Below, one piece after another: positions 36,972 to 43,284 of a stretch of DNA of 43,284 bases; positions within the stretch are counted from its first letter, which is position 1, and each line of letters starts with the position of its first letter. The stretch lies in assembly GCA_905479715.1 (NCBI GenBank), contig CAJQNR010000125.1, forward strand, positions 1-43,284, in the 5' to 3' direction. The notes under the pieces are model-generated. The model did no database searches. It saw only the letters and a list, made by a program, of their open reading frames with translations, and was not told the DNA's origin. The position numbers and the translations under genes are program-made. This DNA comes from an uncultured Sphingorhabdus sp. (lineage in GTDB: Bacteria; Pseudomonadota; Alphaproteobacteria; Sphingomonadales; Sphingomonadaceae).

Positions 36972-37976
36972 ATGGCGAAACCGTTTACGATATTGGTCAC
37001 CGGCGGAGCAGGCTATATTGGTAGCCACGCGGTGCTGGCGTTGCTGGATGCCGGATGGCCGGTTGCGGTGATTGACAATCTGACCACCGGTTTTCGCTGG
37101 GCCGTGCCGGAAGGCGTCGCCTTTCACGAAGGCGATATCGAGGATGATGCCCTGGTCGCCCGAATCATAAAGGACGACAATATCGGCGCGATCATGCATT
37201 TCGCCGGTTCGATCATCGTACCGGAATCGGTCGAAAATCCGCTCAAATATTATCATAACAACAGCGCCAAGAGCCGCAGTCTGATCGAATCGGCGGTGAA
37301 CGGCGGCGTGAACCATTTCATCTTCTCGTCAACCGCAGCAACCTACGGCATGCCCGAGGAAAGCCCGGTCAGCGAACGCACGCCGCAATTGCCGATCAAT
37401 CCATATGGCATGTCCAAGCTGATGACCGAATATATGTTGCATGATGTCGCGGCGGCGCACGATCTGAATTTCTGCGCACTGCGCTATTTTAACGTCGCCG
37501 GCGCCGACCCGCAGGCGCGGACCGGGCAATCGACCGCCGGTGCCACCCATCTCATCAAGGTGGCGGTAGAAGCGGCGCTCGGCAAGCGGGAGAGGGTTGC
37601 GGTCTTTGGCACGGATTATGATACGCCCGACGGAACCGGCGTCCGCGACTATATTCATGTGTCGGATCTCGCCAGCGCGCATGTGCTGGCGCTGGAAGCG
37701 CTGATCGCGGACCCGAATCGCAACCATCTGCTCAACTGCGGCTATGGTCGCGGATTTTCCGTGCTCGAGGTTCTCGATGCCGTCGACCGGGTCACCAACC
37801 GGGAAATAACCCGGAAAATGGAAGGCCGGCGCGCAGGCGACCCCGATTCGCTGATTTCCGACAATCGGGCGATCATGGACCGCTTTCCCTGGCAGCCGAA
37901 ACATGCCGATCTCGACGAAATTGTCGCCCATGCACTGGCGTGGGAGCGCAAACTGATCGAAATTCGCGGAGAATAA
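36972..37976 (+). CDS. galE: UDP-glucose 4-epimerase
   Basis: 334 aa; ILVTGGAGYIGSHAVLALLDAGWPVAVIDNL, FIFSSTAATYG, NPYGMSKLMTEYML, LRYFNVAGADP. Confidence 0.95.
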   Translation: MAKPFTILVTGGAGYIGSHAVLALLDAGWPVAVIDNLTTGFRWAVPEGVAFHEGDIEDDALVARIIKDDNIGAIMHFAGSIIVPESVENPLKYYHNNSAKSRSLIESAVNGGVNHFIFSSTAATYGMPEESPVSERTPQLPINPYGMSKLMTEYMLHDVAAAHDLNFCALRYFNVAGADPQARTGQSTAGATHLIKVAVEAALGKRERVAVFGTDYDTPDGTGVRDYIHVSDLASAHVLALEALIADPNRNHLLNCGYGRGFSVLEVLDAVDRVTNREITRKMEGRRAGDPDSLISDNRAIMDRFPWQPKHADLDEIVAHALAWERKLIEIRGE

Positions 37977-38077
37977 AGCTGTTCGCTTGACTTTAGCGGT
38001 AGTCGACCGTAATTGCCCTCGTTCAACGCAGCATGGCTGCTTTCAAGAAATTCAGATAATCAAGGCGTGGTACCAAA

Positions 38078-38203
38078 ATGAAAGTCCGCAACTCTTTGAA
38101 GTCGCTTAAAAACCGTCACCGGGATTGCCGCGTTATCCGTCGCCGTGGTCGCACCTATGTGATCAACAAGACGAATCGCCGGTTTAAAGCGCGCCAAGGC
38201 TAA
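38078..38203 (+). CDS. rpmJ: 50S ribosomal protein L36 (41 aa)
   Basis: [41 protein letters not shown] read directly from the sequence; below the ORF-track size cutoff. Confidence 0.95.
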   Translation: MKVRNSLKSLKNRHRDCRVIRRRGRTYVINKTNRRFKARQG

Positions 38204-38213
38204 TTGCCTGTTT

Positions 38214-38840
38214 ATGGCAGAGACTTCTGCCATTTCCAAAATTGACACGGTCATCTTTGATATAGGCAATGTCCTGTATCGCTGGGATTTGCGCTGTCTG
38301 TTTGCCAAATTGATCGATGATCCCGACGAACTGGACTGGTTTCTGGCGCATGTCGTGACACCGGAATGGCATTTCCAGCATGATGCCGGGCGGCCCTTTG
38401 CCGACATGGTTGCGGAGCGCAGCCGCGAATTTCCCGAATATAGTGATCATATCATCGCCTATTCCCGGCGATTCCCGGAAACCATTCCCGGGCCCGTCGA
38501 AGGCATGATCGATATCGTGAAAGCCTTGGCGAATCGCGGCGTCCCGCTCTTTGCGATCAGCAATTTCGGCGCCGAATCCTGGGCGCAATTCCGGCCATCG
38601 GCTCCCATATTCGAGCTATTTTCCGATATTGTCATTTCCGGCGAGGAAAAACTGATCAAACCGGATGCCGCGATTTACGAGCTGGCGCTGAAACGCTTTT
38701 CCCGCCGCGCCGACCAATGTCTTTTCATTGACGACCGGCGGGATAATATCGAGGCAGGTCAGGCGCTCGGGATCGCCGGCCATCATTTCGAGGATGCGCC
38801 GACCCTCGAAAACCAGCTGAAGGCGTTGCGCCTGCTCTAG
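38214..38840 (+). CDS. HAD-superfamily hydrolase/phosphatase
   Basis: 208 aa; VIFDIGNVLYRWD, ISNFGAESW, SGEEKLIKPDAAIYELALKRF, CLFIDDRRDNIEAGQALG. Confidence 0.93.
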   Translation: MAETSAISKIDTVIFDIGNVLYRWDLRCLFAKLIDDPDELDWFLAHVVTPEWHFQHDAGRPFADMVAERSREFPEYSDHIIAYSRRFPETIPGPVEGMIDIVKALANRGVPLFAISNFGAESWAQFRPSAPIFELFSDIVISGEEKLIKPDAAIYELALKRFSRRADQCLFIDDRRDNIEAGQALGIAGHHFEDAPTLENQLKALRLL

Positions 38841-40294
38841 CTGCGTTTGAGCTCGTCTCCGCTGAGCCGCACGATATGCAGCAAATTGGTCGATCCCGGA
38901 GTGCCAAAGGGCACGCCGGCGCAGACGATCAGTCGCGACCCGGCCTCACCCAATTTGTGGCGCAGGGCCATGCGTTTGGCCTTCGCAATCATTTCCTCGA
39001 AGTCCGAGACGTCCCGGGTAACGACAGCATAGGCACCCCATAGCAGGCCGACCCGGCGGGCGGTGTGCCGGTTCGGTGTGAGTACCAGTAGCGGCACGGA
39101 CGGACGTTCTCGCGCCATTCTGCGGGCGGTCGAGCCGGAAGCGGTATAGCAGACGATCGCCGATGTCTCGATCGTGCGGGCGATATTGTAACTGGCCGCG
39201 GCCAGAGCATCGGCCGTCGTTTCATCGGGCACGGTTTCGGTGAAATGGACGCGGTCAGCATAGGACGGATCATTTTCCACCTGGGCGGCAATTCTGTCCA
39301 TCATCGTCGCGGCTTCGATCGGCCAGTCCCCTACCGCCGATTCCGCCGACAGCATGATCGCATCGGCCCCGTCATAGATCGCGGTGGCAACGTCGGAAAC
39401 TTCGGCGCGAGTCGGCGTCGGCGACTTGATCATCGATTCGAGCATCTGGGTGGCTACGACCACCGGCCGGCCGAGCGCGCGCGCTGCGGCGACAATTTTC
39501 TTCTGCAGTGGCGGTACCTGTTCGGGCAATAGTTCCACGCCGAGATCCCCGCGCGCGACCATGACGGCGTCGGACAGCTCCAGAATCTCGTCGAGCCGGT
39601 CGATGGCTGCGGGCTTCTCGATCTTGGCCAATAGCGCTGCCTTGCCACCGATCAGCCGCCGGGCTTCGGCGACATCCTCGGGGCGCTGGACGAAACTGAG
39701 CGCAACCCAGTCGACATCCTGTTCCAGTGCGAAGGTCAGATCCTTGCGGTCCTTGTCGGTCAGCGAGCTGACCGGCAGCACGACTTCGGGAACATTGACC
39801 CCCTTGCGGTCGGAAATTTCACCGCCGACGATCACTTTGGTCTCGACACTTTTGCCGTCCGCCCTGGTCACCTCCAGCCGGATCTTGCCATCATCCAGCA
39901 ACAAGGTATGGCCCGGTTGCAGGGTGCTCAAAATTTCCTTGTGGGGCAGGGTGACGCGCGTCGCATCGCCCTGCTTTTCGAGCATATCGAGGGTGAAGCG
40001 GGCGCCGTCTTTCAGCATCACCGGCGGTTTGGCAAATGTGCCGATACGCAATTTTGGTCCCTGCAGGTCGGCCAGAATGGTTATCGGGCGGCCGATCTTC
40101 TTTTCCAGCGCCCGGATTGACCTGACATTGGCGGCATGGGCCTTGTGTTCGCCGTGGCTCATGTTCATCCGGAAGGCGTCGACGCCGGCGCGATACATTT
40201 TTTCGATCATCGCCGGGCTGCCGCTGGACGGCCCGAGCGTTGCCAGCACTTTGACTTTGCGACTACGGGAGAAGATTGGCGATGCCATGCACAA
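38837..40294 (-). CDS. pyk: Pyruvate kinase
   Basis: 485 aa; KVLATLGPSSGSPAMIEKMYRAGVDAFRMNMSHG, MVARGDLGVELLPEQVPPLQKKIV, ATQMLESMIKSPTPTRAEVSDVATAIYDGADAIMLSAESA. Start probably at 40288. Confidence 0.97.
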   Translation of the reverse strand: MCMASPIFSRSRKVKVLATLGPSSGSPAMIEKMYRAGVDAFRMNMSHGEHKAHAANVRSIRALEKKIGRPITILADLQGPKLRIGTFAKPPVMLKDGARFTLDMLEKQGDATRVTLPHKEILSTLQPGHTLLLDDGKIRLEVTRADGKSVETKVIVGGEISDRKGVNVPEVVLPVSSLTDKDRKDLTFALEQDVDWVALSFVQRPEDVAEARRLIGGKAALLAKIEKPAAIDRLDEILELSDAVMVARGDLGVELLPEQVPPLQKKIVAAARALGRPVVVATQMLESMIKSPTPTRAEVSDVATAIYDGADAIMLSAESAVGDWPIEAATMMDRIAAQVENDPSYADRVHFTETVPDETTADALAAASYNIARTIETSAIVCYTASGSTARRMARERPSVPLLVLTPNRHTARRVGLLWGAYAVVTRDVSDFEEMIAKAKRMALRHKLGEAGSRLIVCAGVPFGTPGSTNLLHIVRLSGDELKRS

Positions 40295-40374
40295 ATTCCT
40301 TAGTGGCGCTTTACCAGGGTGATGCCTATCCTCAAATCATGACAGGTTAAAAACAAAAAACAATGGAAACAAAC

Positions 40375-40683
40375 ATGACCGATCAAATTTCTGATACCGC
40401 CGCTGCCGCCGCTTTCCGCCGTCTGGTCAATCGTCTTCAGCATCGCCATGATGCGGAAAATATCGATTTGATGGGGCTGGCCGGCTTTTGTCGGAACTGT
40501 CTGGCCGACTGGGTGATGGAGGCAACCGAGGAAGCGGGCGGCAGCATGACCAAAGACGAGGCGCGTGCGGCGATCCATGGCATGCCGGCGAGCGAGTGGA
40601 AGAAAAAATACCAGACCGAAGCCACGCCGGAGCGGCTCAAAAAGATGAAGGAAAGCATGGCCAAAAACGCCGACGCGTCTTAA
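40375..40683 (+). CDS. DUF1244 domain-containing protein
   Basis: DAENIDLMGLAGFCRNCLADWVMEA...GMPASEWKKKYQ. Confidence 0.88.
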   Translation: MTDQISDTAAAAAFRRLVNRLQHRHDAENIDLMGLAGFCRNCLADWVMEATEEAGGSMTKDEARAAIHGMPASEWKKKYQTEATPERLKKMKESMAKNADAS

Positions 40684-40728
40684 AGACACGCTTCGAATCC
40701 GAACATAGATTTTCAAAGGAATGAAAGA

Positions 40729-40971
40729 ATGAGCGAAGGCAATGTCGCCGCAGACCAGTTGCGTCTGTTTATTGAACGTATCGAGCGGCTGGAAGAAGAG
40801 AAAAAGGGCATGGCGGACGATATCCGCGATGTCTATTCGGAAGCCAAGTCACAGGGCTATGACGCCAAGATCATGCGCCAGATCGTGCGCCTGCGGAAAA
40901 TGGAAACCCATGACCGGCAGGAAATGGAAGCCATTCTCGACACCTATAAGTCGGCGCTTGGTTTGGCCTGA
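40729..40971 (+). CDS. DUF2312 domain-containing protein
   Basis: 80 aa; [50 protein letters not shown]. Confidence 0.93.
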   Translation: MSEGNVAADQLRLFIERIERLEEEKKGMADDIRDVYSEAKSQGYDAKIMRQIVRLRKMETHDRQEMEAILDTYKSALGLA

Positions 40972-41013
40972 TCAATAGGCTAATAGCGAGAGTTTAGAGG
41001 CGGGAGAGCAGCG

Positions 41014-41334
41014 ATGATTGTCACCACGACACCCAGTATCGAAGGACATGCGATACGAGATTATCACGGAATCGTGATCGGTGAAGTAATCGTCGGGGCC
41101 AATTTGTTCCGCGACCTGTTTGCCAGCATCACCGACATTGTCGGTGGTCGCTCGGGCAAATATGAAAATGTTTTGAAACGCGCTCGCGATGAGGCATTGC
41201 AGGAAATGGAAGCAGAGGCGGCGAAGGTCGGTGCCAATGCTGTCGTTGGCGTCGATCTCGATTATGAGGTCGTCGGCGAGAAAGGGTCGATGCTGATGGT
41301 ATCGGCATCGGGAACTGCGGTAAGCGTAGCATGA
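41014..41334 (+). CDS. YbjQ family protein (putative heavy-metal-binding domain)
   Basis: 106 aa; [48 protein letters not shown]...[21 protein letters not shown]. Confidence 0.93.
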   Translation: MIVTTTPSIEGHAIRDYHGIVIGEVIVGANLFRDLFASITDIVGGRSGKYENVLKRARDEALQEMEAEAAKVGANAVVGVDLDYEVVGEKGSMLMVSASGTAVSVA

Positions 41335-41357
41335 GCAAATCGGGAATTTGAGGTAAA

Positions 41358-42107
41358 ATGGCAGGCCATAGTAAATTTAACAATATCAAGCATCGCAAGG
41401 GTGCTCAGGACAAGAAGCGTGCGGCGCAATTTTCGAAGCTGTCACGTGAGATAACCGTGGCAGCCAAGTCCGGCATGCCGGATCCGGATTTCAATCCCCG
41501 TCTGCGCCTCGCGGTCAACAGCGCCAAGGCGGTGTCGATGCCGAAGGACAATATCCAGCGCGCGATCGACAAGGCGTCGGCGAACGAAGGCGAAGATTAT
41601 AGCGAAATCCGTTATGAAGGCTTTGGCCCGGGTGGCGTCTCTCTGATCATCGAAACGCTGACCGACAATAATAACCGTACTTTTACCAATGTTCGTACAA
41701 TTATGTCACGAAATGGTGGCAATCTGGGCGAAAGTGGTTCGGTTTCGCACGGTTTTGACCGGGTTGGCTATATCCAGTATCCGGCCAGCGCCGGCGACGA
41801 GGAAAAGGTCCTCGAAGCCGCGATGGAAGCAGGGGCGGAAGATATTTCCTCCGATGAGGACGGCCATGAAATCTGGACCGCGATGGAAGATCTGCACGAG
41901 GTTTCCACCGCACTGGAAAAGACGCTCGGTGCAGCGGAAAGCGTGAAACTTGCCTGGCGGCCTTCGGTCCAGGTCGAGGTTGATCAGGAGCAGGCCGAGA
42001 CCTTGCTCAACCTGATCGACATGCTGGAAGAGGATGACGACGTCCAGACCGTCTGGGGCAATTATGACGTGTCCGAAGAAATCATGGAAAAACTGAACGC
42101 CGGCTGA
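41358..42107 (+). CDS. YebC/PmpR family protein
   Basis: 249 aa; [62 protein letters not shown]. Confidence 0.97.
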   Translation: MAGHSKFNNIKHRKGAQDKKRAAQFSKLSREITVAAKSGMPDPDFNPRLRLAVNSAKAVSMPKDNIQRAIDKASANEGEDYSEIRYEGFGPGGVSLIIETLTDNNNRTFTNVRTIMSRNGGNLGESGSVSHGFDRVGYIQYPASAGDEEKVLEAAMEAGAEDISSDEDGHEIWTAMEDLHEVSTALEKTLGAAESVKLAWRPSVQVEVDQEQAETLLNLIDMLEEDDDVQTVWGNYDVSEEIMEKLNAG

Positions 42108-42306
42108 TGCGCTCTGGCGCGGAAAACGGGGCGTTGGCATGTCGGGTCGACTTTCCGGAACATGCTTCCATATCTTCCATTTTTTCTGTTAATTCCGATG
42201 ATTCTGCACGATGGTGCCAGCGTCTCGCCGGAGCTGTTGGCCGGGCCCATGAACCTCTTTCTGGTCCCGGTTTTTGCGGGTCGTTCTGGCGCACTGTCGG
42301 TCCGGA

Positions 42307-42777
42307 ATGATCATTCTCGGCCTTGATCCGGGCCTCGGCACCACCGGTTGGGGGGTGATCGTGGCCGACGGCAATCGCCTGTCCCATATCGCCAATGGCC
42401 AGATCAAGACCGATAGCAAAATGGCTCTGGCCAGCCGCTTGCTCAAGCTCGACCTTGAACTGACCGACCTGCTGCTGGAATATAAGCCGGATGGCGCGGC
42501 GGTCGAGGAAGTGTTCGTAAACAGCAACCCGCAAAGCACCTTGAAACTGGGGCAGGCGCGTGGCGTGGTGCTGCTCGGCGCCTCGCGGACCGGGATCGAA
42601 GTCGGCGAATATTCGGCAAGAACGGTGAAGAAATCGGTGGTTGGGGTCGGCAATGCCGACAAGGACCAGGTGCAGGCAATGCTCAAAATCCTCCTGCCCG
42701 GCGTGAAGCTGGCCGGCGCGGACGCCGCCGATGCGCTGGCCGTCGCGATCACACACGCGCATCACCGGAAGAGATAG
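42307..42777 (+). CDS. ruvC: Crossover junction endodeoxyribonuclease RuvC
   Basis: [60 protein letters not shown]. The tabulated ORF start at 42274 is probably too long. Confidence 0.96.
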   Translation: MIILGLDPGLGTTGWGVIVADGNRLSHIANGQIKTDSKMALASRLLKLDLELTDLLLEYKPDGAAVEEVFVNSNPQSTLKLGQARGVVLLGASRTGIEVGEYSARTVKKSVVGVGNADKDQVQAMLKILLPGVKLAGADAADALAVAITHAHHRKR

Positions 42778-42789
42778 GCGGTCAAGGCA

Positions 42790-42861
42790 CCGTTCATCCT
42801 GAGCCTGTCGCAGGACCGAGGAGCACGTGAATCCATGCTTCGACAAGCTCAGCGCGAACGG
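42790..42861. repeat. REP-like imperfect inverted repeat in the ruvC-ruvA intergenic region
   Basis: ccgttcatcctgagcctgtcgcag (left arm) pairs with cttcgacaagctcagcgcgaacgg (right arm). Resembles dispersed TTCGACAAGCTCAG-type intergenic repeats of proteobacterial genomes. Confidence 0.7.
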
Positions 42862-42898
42862 AACTGGACTTGTGCCGTCCTTGCATTAATACGATGAT

Positions 42899-43284
42899 AT
42901 GATCGCAAAATTAACCGGCACTATCGACGAAATCGGCACGGACAATATCGTGCTCGACGTCAACGGCGTCGGCTATCTGGTATTCTGCTCATCACGCACC
43001 ATCGGTGCGATTGGCAGCAAGGGCGATGGCGCGACCATCTATACCGAAATGCAGGTCAGCGAGACCGACATGCGCCTGATGGGCTTTGCCAGCGGTTCGG
43101 AGCGCGACTGGTTCCGTTTGCTGATCTCGGTACAGGGCGTCGGCGGCAAGGTCGCACTGGCGATCCTGTCGGCCCTCGAACCCGGCGAAATTTCCCGCGC
43201 CATAGCAATGGGCGACAAGGCGATGGTCAGCCGCGCCAACGGCGTCGGGCCAAAGCTGGCGCTGCGGATCGTCAATGAACTGAA
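42899..43284 (+). CDS. ruvA: Holliday junction branch migration protein RuvA (partial, runs off the window)
   Basis: [35 protein letters not shown]...[20 protein letters not shown]...[15 protein letters not shown]; not in the ORF track because it is open at the edge. Confidence 0.96.
   Translation, partial: MIAKLTGTIDEIGTDNIVLDVNGVGYLVFCSSRTIGAIGSKGDGATIYTEMQVSETDMRLMGFASGSERDWFRLLISVQGVGGKVALAILSALEPGEISRAIAMGDKAMVSRANGVGPKLALRIVNEL

Noticed and set aside
38078-38203. L36 without a full zinc-ribbon Cys set as a novelty
   Set aside because: Cys-poor (C-minus) 41-aa L36 is common in alphaproteobacteria; ordinary.
1-43284. CRISPR arrays, tRNA/rRNA genes, insertion sequences or prophage genes
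   Set aside because: No regularly spaced direct repeats, no tRNA/rRNA-like segments recognised and no transposase, integrase or phage structural motifs among the ORFs; a tRNAscan/ISfinder run would be needed for certainty.

Overview
The window looks like a chromosomal segment of an alphaproteobacterium, probably Sphingomonadales (inferred from gene content and style, not searched). It holds about 41 complete protein-coding genes, one pseudogene and a partial ruvA at the right edge. From left to right: (i) a visibly AT-richer catabolic cassette at 22-4671 (aldehyde dehydrogenase, SnoaL/NTF2-like protein, Rieske oxygenase alpha subunit, Zn alcohol dehydrogenase); (ii) a decayed GH10 xylanase pseudogene at about 5225-5730; (iii) acyl-CoA dehydrogenases and a thiolase, ending in an N-terminally truncated acyl-CoA dehydrogenase at a rearrangement junction near 10435; (iv) an RND efflux pair, an MscS channel, an MFS exporter and a TorF-like porin; (v) a dense regulatory island at 18888-27845 (class III cyclase-homology protein, SpoIIE/PP2C phosphatase, nucleotide-transporter-like MFS protein with C-terminal HEAT repeats, two further membrane sensor-like proteins, a cNMP-binding-like protein, a STAS protein, an RsbW-like ATPase); (vi) a SET-domain methyltransferase with a type III-fold PLP decarboxylase homologue; (vii) an ECF sigma factor with a Ser/Thr kinase-TPR protein; (viii) housekeeping genes (M14 carboxypeptidase, galE, rpmJ, HAD, pyk, DUF1244, DUF2312, YbjQ, yebC, ruvC, ruvA). 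The best candidate for an undescribed system is the 18888-27845 island. Its NTT-like/HEAT, sensor, CNBD-like and pseudophosphatase-like genes have overlapping start and stop codons and sit beside a complete SpoIIE/STAS/RsbW partner-switching set and a cyclase-like protein. No tRNA, rRNA or CRISPR was recognised. All family assignments come from reading motifs; no database search was run.
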